Positions 35,562-43,692 of a stretch of 64,000 nucleotides of DNA are shown here, piece after piece; within the stretch, counting starts at the first letter, position 1, and every line of letters starts with the position of its first letter. The DNA lies in assembly GCF_004564135.1 (NCBI RefSeq), contig NZ_CP038255.1, positions 1,644,501-1,708,500 of the forward strand. The letters are read 5' to 3'. The DNA is from Terasakiella sp. SH-1 (GTDB lineage Bacteria > Pseudomonadota > Alphaproteobacteria > Rhodospirillales > Terasakiellaceae). The notes under the pieces were generated by a model. The model did not search any database, was not told where the DNA came from, and worked only from the letters and a program-made list of their open reading frames with translations. Made by a program: the position numbers and the translations under genes.

Positions 35562-37364
35562 TTAGTCCATAGAACGAATTTTAACATAAGACCCAGGCGC
35601 ATCTTCAAACGGCTTATGTGTTTTGCTGCCTGGCTTGCGGGCATTCACTTTGCCACCGCTATGACGTGAAATCCATTTCTTCCAGTCCTGCCACCAAGAC
35701 CCCTCATGTTGAGTTGCCCCAGCCAACCACTTATCGGCCTCAGCAGGTTTGTTCGTGTTGGTCCAATAGCCATATTTGCCGGATTTTTCCGGATTGATAA
35801 TCCCTGCAATATGACCAGAGCCGCCCAGAACAAACTTCACGGAACCACCAACATTCTGGGTCAATTTATAAGTGGATTTCCAGGGTGCAATATGATCATC
35901 GTGCGTAGAGATCATATAAAGAGGTGTCTCAATTTTGCCTAAATCAATGGGTTCACCATTGAGTTCGATCCCCCCTGGTTCAACCAACCTGTTTTCCAAA
36001 TACATTTTGCGCAAATAGAATTTATGCATCATCGCAGGCATACGCGTTGAATCTGAATTCCAGTACAACAGATCAAACGGGAATGGCTCTTTCCCCATCA
36101 AATAGTTATTCACAAAGAACGACCAAACAAGGTCATTGGCCCGCAGCAAGTTAAACACCTGCGACATTTCAGACCCTTCAAGATAGCCCAAACGCTCCAT
36201 ATGTGCATCAAGCAGGTCCATTTGCTCTTCATCAATGAAGACACTGATTTCACCGGCATCAGTGAAATCTGTCAGGGTTGTAAAGAGGGTCGCAGACTTA
36301 ACTTTATCTGCCTGCCCCGTTGCTGCCAAATAAGCCAGCGTACAGGTTGTTAACGTACCACCAATACAATATGCCGCAACGTTTACCTGATCTTCGCCCG
36401 TGATTTCCTGAATCGTATCAATGGCTGCCAGCGGACCTTCCTGCATGTAGCAAGAGAAATCTTTATGTGCGAGTTTATCATCCGGGTTCACCCAAGAGAT
36501 GACAAAGACGGTATGGCCCTGATCCACCGCCCATTTGATTAAAGAGTTTTTCGGCTGCAAGTCCAATACATAGAATTTGTTGATCCATGGCGGCACAATC
36601 AAAAGTGGATTTTTATTCACTTTTTCTGTTGTTGGCTCATACTGAATCAACTGAATAAGGCTATTTTGATAAACGACCTTACCCGGTGTTGAGGCAACGT
36701 TTTTACCAAGTTCAAATGCTTCCAAATTCGTCATGGAAACTTTCAGCTTGCCCTTCCCTTCTTCAAGGTCATCGAGGAAATGCTGAAAACCTTTCAACAA
36801 GCTTTTCCCTTGGGTTTCCACCGCTTCTTTCAAAACAGTCGGGTTTGTTGCCACAAAGTTGCTCGGGGCCATAGATTGCACAAAGTTACGGGTATAAAAA
36901 TCGACCTTGGCTTGCGTGCTTTCATCAATCCCTTTGACATCTGCCATGGTGTTTTTAATCCAGCGGGCTGTCAGCAGGTAATATTGTTTAATCGCATCAA
37001 AATAAACCTCTTCCTCCCAGGCTTCGTCCTTAAAGCGACGATCACCGGGAACAGGTTTCGCCACAGGTTCGCTTGCCTGGCCCATCATGCGTTGTGTTAC
37101 ATGCTGCCATAAAGAGGTATATTCCTGCCACAGGTCAGCCTGAGCCTGAGCCAGTTTTTGCGGGTCCTGCATCAATTGGGCAGAAGCACGCATGAACGCC
37201 TTGCCAACCACATAGGGGTCTGGAATTTGGAAACCATCATCTTCGGCCTGACGTTCCAAAAATTTTGTCATAATACGTTGTGAACGATCTGCAAAGTCCT
37301 GCATGTTTTCCATCAGTTCCTGCTGGTCAACGTTCAGCATTTTCAGTTCTTGATCTTGTGACAA
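35562..37364 (-). CDS. phaC: class I poly(3-hydroxyalkanoate) synthase
   Basis: A 600-residue enzyme that polymerises (R)-3-hydroxyacyl-CoA into PHA granules. The lipase-like box AAYCIGGTLT gives nucleophile Cys333; Asp in STHDDHIAPW and His in GGSGHIAGIINP complete the triad. N-terminal PhaC_N and alpha/beta hydrolase core are in the expected order and the length fits class I (PhaC acting alone). The start is TTG at 37364 with GGAG about 9 bases upstream; ATG at 37340 is an alternative. PHA biosynthesis partners (phaA, phaB) are not in the window. Confidence 0.95.
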   Translation of the reverse strand: MSQDQELKMLNVDQQELMENMQDFADRSQRIMTKFLERQAEDDGFQIPDPYVVGKAFMRASAQLMQDPQKLAQAQADLWQEYTSLWQHVTQRMMGQASEPVAKPVPGDRRFKDEAWEEEVYFDAIKQYYLLTARWIKNTMADVKGIDESTQAKVDFYTRNFVQSMAPSNFVATNPTVLKEAVETQGKSLLKGFQHFLDDLEEGKGKLKVSMTNLEAFELGKNVASTPGKVVYQNSLIQLIQYEPTTEKVNKNPLLIVPPWINKFYVLDLQPKNSLIKWAVDQGHTVFVISWVNPDDKLAHKDFSCYMQEGPLAAIDTIQEITGEDQVNVAAYCIGGTLTTCTLAYLAATGQADKVKSATLFTTLTDFTDAGEISVFIDEEQMDLLDAHMERLGYLEGSEMSQVFNLLRANDLVWSFFVNNYLMGKEPFPFDLLYWNSDSTRMPAMMHKFYLRKMYLENRLVEPGGIELNGEPIDLGKIETPLYMISTHDDHIAPWKSTYKLTQNVGGSVKFVLGGSGHIAGIINPEKSGKYGYWTNTNKPAEADKWLAGATQHEGSWWQDWKKWISRHSGGKVNARKPGSKTHKPFEDAPGSYVKIRSMD

Positions 37365-37554
37365 ATTATTGTCTCCCCGTTAATGGATTTATCTATGCCG
37401 TGTCAGTTCAGTCGAAAAAAGAAGCAATGTCAATTTCGATTATTAAGACTCATACTCAAGTTATACGAGAATAACACGATCAAATTTCTCAATGGAGCTA
37501 TGATTTAGGCACAACCCTTTGATTTTTCTAATTTCAGCAAGATCGCGCCCTGCT

Positions 37555-38322
37555 TTATGAGCCTGCTAATTCCTGTAAAGCTTTTTCATGCAATTCAATT
37601 GTTGCGGAAGCTAACAATCTCCCATCCCAATCCATTGTGACTTCTTCCCCCTTCCATCCTGTGACGATTCCACCAGCCCCTTTAATCACAGGAACCAGTG
37701 CCATAACGTCATAAGGCTTCAATCCAGCCTCAATCACCAGATCAATATGGCCCGATGCCAAAAGCGCATATGCATAACAATCGGCCCCATAGCGCACTGT
37801 CTTGACTTTACCTTTAACCCGTTCAAAAGACACCCGTTGCTCAACATCAAATAATTCAGGGTCTGTTGTAAACAGGCTTGCTTCTTCAAAACCAATGCCT
37901 GTGCGTACCTGACACGCCTGCCCATTATATGTTGTCCCGGCAGATGTCCCTACCCATTGTTCCCCCATCATCGGGATGTTAAGAACACCGGTTTGCGGTA
38001 CCCCTTGTTCAAGATAAGCCACCAAAGTTCCAAACCAGGGTGCGCCACAAATGAAAGAACGAGTGCCATCAATCGGGTCTAAAACCCACATGGATGTCCC
38101 CTCACCTTCTTTCACCCCATGTTCTTCCCCAAAAATCGCATGGGTTGGGTATTTTTCTTCAATCGCCTTGCGCATGACTTCTTCGGCATTCCGGTCAGCA
38201 ACGGTTACAGGACTGTCATCAGCCTTATCAATCACCCCGACATTACTACGAAAATAAGGGCGGATCACTTCACATGAAATATCGGCAAGATGTTTGGCGA
38301 AATCAGTAATTTCCTGCGTCAT
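37555..38322 (-). CDS. hisN: inositol monophosphatase-family phosphatase, histidinol-phosphatase type
   Basis: A 255-residue Mg-dependent phosphatase of the IMPase fold. Metal-site motifs are FGEEHG (about 64-69), WVLDPIDGTRSF (about 79-90) and IEAGLKPYDVMALVPVIKGA (about 196-215). The PVTVADRNAEE and IDGTRSF variants are those of HisN-type histidinol-phosphate phosphatases of Alphaproteobacteria, the second-last step of histidine synthesis. It starts 2 bp after the stop of the aldehyde dehydrogenase gene, so the two are co-transcribed. The substrate is by family resemblance. Confidence 0.8.
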   Translation of the reverse strand: MTQEITDFAKHLADISCEVIRPYFRSNVGVIDKADDSPVTVADRNAEEVMRKAIEEKYPTHAIFGEEHGVKEGEGTSMWVLDPIDGTRSFICGAPWFGTLVAYLEQGVPQTGVLNIPMMGEQWVGTSAGTTYNGQACQVRTGIGFEEASLFTTDPELFDVEQRVSFERVKGKVKTVRYGADCYAYALLASGHIDLVIEAGLKPYDVMALVPVIKGAGGIVTGWKGEEVTMDWDGRLLASATIELHEKALQELAGS

Positions 38323-38324
38323 GA

Positions 38325-39791
38325 TTATTTATCTACCCCACCCATACAAAGGTATTTCACCTCGACAAAATCTTCGACACCATATTTGGAGCCTTCCCGG
38401 CCAATGCCGGACTCTTTCACCCCGCCAAAGGGTGCAGCCTCGCTTGAAATAATCCCCTCATTGATGCCAACGATGCCATATTCCAGCCCTTCTGAGACAC
38501 GCCAGACACGCCCCATATCCCGTGCATAGAAATAAGCTGCCAGACCAAAAGGCGTATTGTTGGCTTCTGTAATGACCTCTTCCTCACCTTCAAATTTATA
38601 AAGCGGGGCAACAGGGCCGAAAATCTCTTCACTGGCCACACGCATATCCGTTGTCACATTTGTCAAAATAGTTGGCTGATAAAACGTCCCGCCAATTTCA
38701 TGGGGGGCCCCACCACAGACAACAGTTGCCCCTTTTTCTTTGGCATCATCGACCAAAGCCTGCACTTTATCCAATGCCGCCTGATTGATCAGCGGGCCTT
38801 GTGTCACGCCCTCTTCTGTCCCCACACCGACTTTAAAGCCAGAAACAGCTGCTGCCAGTTTTTCAGCAAATGCGTCATAGACCCCAGCCTGTACAAAAAT
38901 CCGATTGGCACAGACACAAGTCTGTCCTGCATTACGGTATTTAGAAGCAATAGCACCGGTCACAGCGGCATCCAGGTCTGCATCATCAAACACAATAAAA
39001 GGCGCATTACCACCGAGTTCCAATGAAACTTTCTTGACCTGGTCTGCACATTGCTTCATCAGCAATTTGCCAACAGGGGTCGATCCGGTAAAGCTGATTT
39101 TACGTACTGTCGGATTGCCTGTCAGTTCCCCACCAACTGCCGGGGCATTGCCTTTATGGCAAGGCACAATATTAAGCACCCCTTTAGGGATACCGGCACG
39201 TTCAGCCAGTTCAGCCAAGGCAAGGGCTGTCAGCGGCGTATCTTCAGCAGGTTTCACAACTGCCGTACAGCCGACTGCCAGTGCGGGTGCAACCTTGCGG
39301 GTAATCATTGCAAGCGGGAAGTTCCACGGCGTAATCGCCCCAATCACCCCGATGGGCTGTTTTAACACGACAACCCGCTTATCTGGGCCATGAGCAGGAA
39401 TAACATCGCCATAGACACGTTTGCCTTCTTCGGCAAACCATTCAACAAATGATGCCCCATACAGCACCTCCCCACGGGCTTCAGCCAATGGTTTACCCTG
39501 CTCCAAGGTCATCATCAGGGCTAAGTCTTCCTGATGTTCTAAAATCAGCTTAAACCAATTTTGCAAAATATTTGCCCGTTCCTTGGCTGTCTTTGCCCGC
39601 CACGCAGGCATGGCCGCATCCGCAGCCTCAATTGCCCGTCTAGTCTCAGCCGCACCGACATCTGCAACAGACGCAATCAGCTCGTCATTCGCCGGATTCA
39701 GCACCTCAAAAGTCGACTGATTATCAGCATCAACCCATGCCCCATCAATATAAGCCTGAGTATGCAATAATTTAGCATCTGAAAGATTCAT
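38325..39791 (-). CDS. gabD: NAD(P)-dependent succinate-semialdehyde dehydrogenase family
   Basis: A 488-residue aldehyde dehydrogenase. The cofactor site (ITPWNFPLAMITRKVAPALA, GSTPVGKLL), general base Glu in SLELGGNAPFIVFDDADLD and nucleophile Cys in NAGQTCVCANR are intact. Overall sequence, including HTQAYIDGAWV at the start and PFGGVKESGIGREGSKYG near the end, is closest to SSADH (GabD), which oxidises succinate semialdehyde from GABA breakdown. GGAGAG lies before the ATG at 39791. No GABA transaminase is in the window; other aldehydes remain possible. Confidence 0.85.
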   Translation of the reverse strand: MNLSDAKLLHTQAYIDGAWVDADNQSTFEVLNPANDELIASVADVGAAETRRAIEAADAAMPAWRAKTAKERANILQNWFKLILEHQEDLALMMTLEQGKPLAEARGEVLYGASFVEWFAEEGKRVYGDVIPAHGPDKRVVVLKQPIGVIGAITPWNFPLAMITRKVAPALAVGCTAVVKPAEDTPLTALALAELAERAGIPKGVLNIVPCHKGNAPAVGGELTGNPTVRKISFTGSTPVGKLLMKQCADQVKKVSLELGGNAPFIVFDDADLDAAVTGAIASKYRNAGQTCVCANRIFVQAGVYDAFAEKLAAAVSGFKVGVGTEEGVTQGPLINQAALDKVQALVDDAKEKGATVVCGGAPHEIGGTFYQPTILTNVTTDMRVASEEIFGPVAPLYKFEGEEEVITEANNTPFGLAAYFYARDMGRVWRVSEGLEYGIVGINEGIISSEAAPFGGVKESGIGREGSKYGVEDFVEVKYLCMGGVDK

Positions 39792-39839
39792 GTTTCTCTC
39801 CATTGAATGTCATTTGTCCTGACCCTACCTGAACAGCGA

Positions 39840-40178
39840 TTATTGGACAAGTTCCGCATCAAGTTCATATTGCATTTTCGGATCTTCAATTTCCAACACC
39901 CACATATCATCATCACGTTGGGTTTGACGGGTGATATAGTCATCGCATGCACGTTCATCCACATAACCGTCTTTTAAGCCATGCATCCAGCCGCGTGCGC
40001 CCTCAATCGTCGTAATCGGCACAAAGACAGCACACCCGTCTTTAAAACGGTTGATTTTCAACAAGACAGAACCTGAATCCGGATCCCCTTTTCGCACAAC
40101 CATGGCCGAGATAAAATTGATATCGCAAATACGCAATTGCGCCTGCACCCATATTCCTGCTTTAATCCGCTCCGACAC
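39840..40178 (-). CDS. DUF1491 family protein
   Basis: A 112-residue protein: IKAGIWVQAQLRICDINFIS, VVRKGDPDSGSVLLKINRF and WVLEIEDPKMQYELDAELV match the DUF1491 family, small conserved Alphaproteobacterial proteins of unknown role. The start is GTG at 40178 with GAGG 8 bases upstream. It is divergent from the HIT gene, 33 bp apart. Confidence 0.85.
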   Translation of the reverse strand: MSERIKAGIWVQAQLRICDINFISAMVVRKGDPDSGSVLLKINRFKDGCAVFVPITTIEGARGWMHGLKDGYVDERACDDYITRQTQRDDDMWVLEIEDPKMQYELDAELVQ

Positions 40179-40211
40179 GCCAGATACCTCATGATTAGTA
40201 AAGAGAGCCTC

Positions 40212-40622
40212 ATGTTTAAACTAAATGAAAGAATTGACAACGATACGTTTGAAATCTGCGACCTCCCTTTATGTACAGTACGCTTGATGAATGATGAACA
40301 GTATCCCTGGCTTATTCTCGTGCCTAAAATTGCCAACGTAAGCGAGCTTCATCAGTTAGAAATGACAGACCAGCAACAACTGCTTCTGGAAATCAATCAG
40401 GCTTCACAGGTTATCGAAGACCTATTTACCCCCACAAAAATCAACATTGCCTCCCTTGGCAATATGGTCAGCCAGCTTCATATTCATGTCATTGGGCGCT
40501 TTGATTCTGATATTGCCTGGCCCGGCCCCGTCTGGGGGCAACACCCACCATGCCCCTATGCAGATGAAGAAATCATCCATAAATTGAAAGTTGCATTCAA
40601 ACATTTGCAATCACGGGCCTAA
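40212..40622 (+). CDS. HIT-domain protein with QLHIHV triad variant
   Basis: A 136-residue histidine-triad family hydrolase. The active-site segment reads SQLHIHVIGRF (about 91-101): the first His of the usual HxHxH is Gln, while the other two remain. This Gln form, followed by AWPGPVWG, is the norm in a proteobacterial HIT subgroup and so is likely functional or binding nucleotides. ATG at 40212 has GAGAG upstream. A RutR-like regulator gene follows 17 bp later. Confidence 0.85.
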   Translation: MFKLNERIDNDTFEICDLPLCTVRLMNDEQYPWLILVPKIANVSELHQLEMTDQQQLLLEINQASQVIEDLFTPTKINIASLGNMVSQLHIHVIGRFDSDIAWPGPVWGQHPPCPYADEEIIHKLKVAFKHLQSRA

Positions 40623-40639
40623 AGTACTACAACAAGACC

Positions 40640-41269
40640 ATGAGTAATATGCCGGAAAAAAGAAAATCACGTATTCGCGAACGCAATGAGGAAGCAATCC
40701 TTAAGGCGGCTGAACGTATTTTCGCGCAACAAGGATTTGGCGCTGCCACAACCGCAGAAATCGCCAAGGAAGCAGACATTCCCAAAGCAAACCTGCATTA
40801 TTATTTCAGCACCAAAGAAGACCTTTACCTGTGTGTGTTGGAAAACATCCTCAAAACATGGTTAACAGCGGCAGAAGATTTTACAGCCGACCACGCCCCC
40901 AAAGAGGCTTTGGAAAATTACATTCGAACCAAAGTTGAACTTTCCCGTACCCGCCCGGAATCTTCTAAAATTTTTGCCAAAGAAATCATCAGCGGTGCAC
41001 CTTTCCTGTCGACCCACCTGAATAATGACATCAATCCATGGATCGAAGAGAAAGTTCGCATTTTTGATCACTGGATTGAACAAGGTAAAATGGCCCCCGT
41101 GGATGTGCGCCATCTTTTTTTCCTGATTTGGTCCATGACACAAACCTATGCCGACTTTTCCACACAGATCGGTATTGTTCTGCAAAAAGATGAATTGGAA
41201 GAACAAGACTTCCAGACAGCGGCCGATATGATCGTTGCGATGGTCCTTTCTTTGTGCAAGCTGCATTAA
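40640..41269 (+). CDS. TetR-family regulator, RutR-like
   Basis: A 209-residue repressor. The HTH is at about 14-60 (EEAILKAAERIFAQQGFGAA, TTAEIAKEADIPKANLHYYF), and the ligand/dimer domain (FAKEIISGAPFL, DHWIEQGKMAPVDVRHLFFL) fits the TetR_C_3 group that includes RutR, the uracil/thymine-responsive regulator of pyrimidine use. No rut genes are next to it, so its targets are elsewhere. It is 17 bp behind the HIT gene. Confidence 0.85.
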   Translation: MSNMPEKRKSRIRERNEEAILKAAERIFAQQGFGAATTAEIAKEADIPKANLHYYFSTKEDLYLCVLENILKTWLTAAEDFTADHAPKEALENYIRTKVELSRTRPESSKIFAKEIISGAPFLSTHLNNDINPWIEEKVRIFDHWIEQGKMAPVDVRHLFFLIWSMTQTYADFSTQIGIVLQKDELEEQDFQTAADMIVAMVLSLCKLH

Positions 41270-41402
41270 AATATCATTTGTGTGATCCGCGTCACATCTG
41301 TATGAAAAAGCATCTATTAAAAAGAGAATGTCACCAAAACAGGGGACGACATAAAAAACAAAGCCGCGTATGAACGCGAAAAAGCTTATACAGGGGACTA
41401 AA

Positions 41403-41567
41403 ATGTTATCGAAAAAATGGGCGCAAAGCGGAATTGAACCCAGCCTGAAAGAAATGATGAAAGATCCAATTATTGAATTGATCATGGCGCGTGATAATCT
41501 GAAAACAGATGATGTCTGGCAAGTCGTCCAGAACGCAAAACAACAAATCGAACAGCGTGCGGCCTAA
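41403..41567 (+). CDS. 54-residue hypothetical protein
   Basis: A small helical, soluble protein starting MLSKKWAQSGIEPSLKEMMK. AGGGGA lies 6 bases before the ATG at 41403, better than the in-frame ATG at 41370. A terminator follows 46 bp later, so it has its own short transcript. Family not recognised. Confidence 0.6.
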   Translation: MLSKKWAQSGIEPSLKEMMKDPIIELIMARDNLKTDDVWQVVQNAKQQIEQRAA

Positions 41568-41612
41568 TCTTTCCTTCCCTTTTATCAAAGAGGGTTGTAG
41601 ATTGCCTGTCAA

Positions 41613-41636
41613 AAGCGTCCTGACATCAGGGCGCTT
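41613..41636 (+). terminator. Rho-independent terminator
   Basis: AAGCGTCCTGA, then CA, then TCAGGGCGCTT, with the inner pairs probably open as a loop, followed by CTTATTTAT. It ends the small gene at 41403. Confidence 0.7.
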
Positions 41637-41665
41637 CTTATTTATCTAAACTATGGAGATTTACA

Positions 41666-41986
41666 ATGGCTGATCAAGTCGGCGCGGCACACATCCTTCT
41701 CATGTACGCAGGTTCTGCACGTTCTACAGCAACACGCAGCAAAGAAGAAGCACTGGACCAAATCAAACAGATGAAAACCGACATTGACGGTGGTGCTGAT
41801 TTCGGTGAACTGGCGCAGAAAAACTCTGACTGCCCCTCTGGTGCAAATGGTGGCGATTTGGGTATGTTTGGTCGCGGTCAAATGGTGCCGGAATTTGAAC
41901 AGGCTGCTTTCTCCATGGAAGTGGGTGCAACAAGTGACGTTGTGGAAACTGATTTCGGTTACCACCTCATCCAACGCACATCCTAA
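41666..41986 (+). CDS. small parvulin-type peptidyl-prolyl isomerase
   Basis: A 106-residue single-domain parvulin. Motifs AAHILLMYAGS, FGELAQKNSDCPSGANGGDL, GMFGRGQMVPEFEQAAFSM and DFGYHLIQ cover the whole catalytic fold, in the style of PpiC of E. coli. There is no signal peptide or SurA extension, so it acts in the cytosol. GGAG lies before the ATG. The four-way-junction element starts 11 bp after the stop. Confidence 0.92.
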   Translation: MADQVGAAHILLMYAGSARSTATRSKEEALDQIKQMKTDIDGGADFGELAQKNSDCPSGANGGDLGMFGRGQMVPEFEQAAFSMEVGATSDVVETDFGYHLIQRTS

Positions 41987-41996
41987 AATACATTTT

Positions 41997-42099
41997 AAAA
42001 GAAAACGCCATCGCGCAAAGCTTGCGTGATAATTGATAAAAGCGATAGAGTGTCTTTTGTTGATTAGCCTGTTGTTTCAGGCTGGCGTTTTCTTTTTTT
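41997..42099 (+). other. structured element: perfect four-way junction ending in a T-run
   Basis: Five segments pair without a single unpaired base at the junction. P1: 41997-42010 with 42083-42096 (14 bp, perfect). P2: 42011-42017 with 42023-42029 (7 bp, one G-T). P3: 42030-42042 with 42054-42066 (13 bp, three G-T). P4: 42067-42071 with 42078-42082 (5 bp). The G-T pairs point to RNA. T residues continue past P1, so it can work as a terminator of the parvulin transcript, but the internal cloverleaf is far more than a terminator needs. It could be a small RNA, an RNA stability or regulatory element of the downstream gene, or a mobile repeat. Confidence 0.6.
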
Positions 42100-42114
42100 G
42101 TGGAGCTGTGAAAC

Positions 42115-42786
42115 ATGGCGGGCATTGACCTGGATTTCCCGGAAATCATCTTCATCAAGCGATTAGACGGTACCGGCTATGGTTTTTTCTATTCAACCCC
42201 TGCCCAGTTTGACAACGCCGCCCACGGCTTTATCGGCCCAATAAAAGAACGCATCAAAGAAGAATCAAAAGGCAAGGAAGAACTTCCTGTCAAAGCCGAA
42301 GAATTCTGTCTGAAGGCATCCTTAACCTCCATTCAAAAAGTATTTGAACCCAACTGGGAAGATAGCGAAGGTATTGACGGTGCCCGTTGCGTTGCCGCCT
42401 CCTGCGTTGCTGAATATAAATGGGATGATGTGGTTCCCCAGTGCGTGGTCATCGAACAGGCAGGTGATGATATTACCTTGCGCGAAGGTTTTGAATTCCT
42501 TGAACACCCCGGTTATCCCCTCTGCGTCGTCATTGGCTCCAAGGGTGATGGCGGGGGCCTGAGCACCTTTTTTGACAGCGCAGATGAATTTCGCCAGGTT
42601 GCCACAAAACCACCAAGTGAGCATACATGGTTGCCACAGCTGATCTATCGCCTCTATGCCAAAACACCTTCAATCATGACAGGGTTCCCCACCCCCAGCA
42701 GCGATGGCAATGGCGTCAGCGTTGAATGCCATGCCTACACATTAAACCGGCAGGGACAGCTGATTGAAAGGCACCGTAAAACGTGA
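42115..42786 (+). CDS. hypothetical protein
   Basis: A 223-residue soluble protein (MAGIDLDFPEIIFIKRLDGT...) I do not recognise. It contains Cys residues at RCVAASCVAEYKW and QCVVIEQ, and a strand-rich middle (GYPLCVVIGSKGDGGGLSTF). GGAG precedes the ATG. It lies between the four-way-junction element and a response regulator gene, 63 bp downstream, and may be co-transcribed with the latter. Confidence 0.6.
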   Translation: MAGIDLDFPEIIFIKRLDGTGYGFFYSTPAQFDNAAHGFIGPIKERIKEESKGKEELPVKAEEFCLKASLTSIQKVFEPNWEDSEGIDGARCVAASCVAEYKWDDVVPQCVVIEQAGDDITLREGFEFLEHPGYPLCVVIGSKGDGGGLSTFFDSADEFRQVATKPPSEHTWLPQLIYRLYAKTPSIMTGFPTPSSDGNGVSVECHAYTLNRQGQLIERHRKT

Positions 42787-42849
42787 TTTTCATCGACGAA
42801 CAATCCAACTTAAGGTATAGTGCCTCATCTTTTGAAAAGGGTTTGTAAT

Positions 42850-43227
42850 ATGACTTCCGTGCTTTTTGTCGATGATGAAGAAAACATCCTCAATGGTATT
42901 AGAAGAACACTTCACCAAATGGGGGGAACGTGGGAATTCCTCTATGCCACAAATGGTGAAGAAGCACGCGATATCCTTGAAGGCCCGGAACATGTTGATT
43001 TTGTCGTCACCGACATCATGATGCCCGGCATGAATGGCTACGAACTCATCGAAACGATTATGGATAAATACCCGGACATCAAACCGATTGTCATTTCCGG
43101 CAAGTGCGATGCAACAGACCGCCTTGAATTCGAACGCATGAACATCCCTTTCTTCAAGAAACCCTTTTCTACCATGGAACTGGCGCTCTTCATCAGCAAA
43201 CAGATGGTGGACCAGATTGACGGGTAA
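42850..43227 (+). CDS. single-domain response regulator
   Basis: A 125-residue CheY-like receiver. The acidic pair FVDDEE at 7-11, phospho-acceptor Asp55 in FVVTDIMMPGMNG, Ser in IVISGK and Lys in FFKKPF are all present. No output domain. The ATG at 42850 with AAAGGG upstream is preferred to a start at 42820. A terminator follows. The partner kinase is not in the window. Confidence 0.9.
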   Translation: MTSVLFVDDEENILNGIRRTLHQMGGTWEFLYATNGEEARDILEGPEHVDFVVTDIMMPGMNGYELIETIMDKYPDIKPIVISGKCDATDRLEFERMNIPFFKKPFSTMELALFISKQMVDQIDG

Positions 43228-43269
43228 AAACACCCCTGTATCAGCTAGAATCTGAAAGACAGCCCTAAC

Positions 43270-43297
43270 AAAACGCCAGCCCTTTTGGTGTTTTTTT
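43270..43297 (+). terminator. Rho-independent terminator after the response regulator
   Basis: AAAACGCC, 9-base loop, GGTGTTTT plus further T; one G-T pair. Confidence 0.75.
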
Positions 43298-43323
43298 GTA
43301 ACCTTATCACTAATCTCGCAAAG

Positions 43324-43357
43324 AAAAAGCGCTACCAAACTGTATGGTAGCGCTTTT
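43324..43357 (-). terminator. terminator of the tRNA-Glu pair (bidirectional stem)
   Basis: AAAAGCGCTACCA, 7-base loop, TGGTAGCGCTTTT. Read on the minus strand it ends in a T-run 5 bp beyond the tRNA CCA end. Confidence 0.9.
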
Positions 43358-43362
43358 CTAAT

Positions 43363-43438
43363 TGGCATCTCCAAGGGGACTCGAACCCCTGTTGCCGCCG
43401 TGAAAGGGCGGAGTCCTAGGCCACTAGACGATGGAGAC
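43363..43438 (-). tRNA. tRNA-Glu (UUC), copy 2 in transcript order
   Basis: Acceptor GTCTCCA/TGGAGAT, anticodon stem CCGCC/GGCGG with loop CTTTCAC giving anticodon UUC, T-loop GGTTCGAGTCC, discriminator G and an encoded CCA. All four arms fold. Sequence is identical to the copy at 43465-43540. Confidence 0.97.
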
Positions 43439-43464
43439 ATAGGATATATATTCATAAGGAAAGG

Positions 43465-43540
43465 TGGCATCTCCAAGGGGACTCGAACCCCTGTTGCCGC
43501 CGTGAAAGGGCGGAGTCCTAGGCCACTAGACGATGGAGAC
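43465..43540 (-). tRNA. tRNA-Glu (UUC), copy 1 in transcript order
   Basis: Same 76 bases as the copy at 43363-43438, including the encoded CCA. The two are 26 bp apart and share one promoter and one terminator. Confidence 0.97.
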
Positions 43541-43607
43541 CTAAACCTTATGTACCGAAAGCTTCACTTGAGTGCTGTGCACCGCGTTTCCGCCGTTGGT
43601 GAGCGGG

Positions 43608-43636
43608 TTTATAGAGGAAGCTTTCAAAGGCTGCAA
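43608..43636 (-). promoter_or_regulatory. sigma-70-like promoter of the tRNA-Glu pair
   Basis: On the minus strand: -35 TTGCAG (43631-43636), 17-bp spacer, -10 TATAAA (43608-43613). It lies about 70 bp upstream of the first tRNA. Confidence 0.7.
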
Positions 43637-43692
43637 GACTAAAATTGCACTTTTTTTATTTTTTTTCGAAAAAATCAAAAAAATCAGTGAAA

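Noticed and set aside
41997-42099. tRNA or SRP RNA at the four-way junction
   Set aside because: Helix lengths and loops do not fit a tRNA (no 7-base anticodon loop, no CCA) and the SRP RNA is a single long hairpin.
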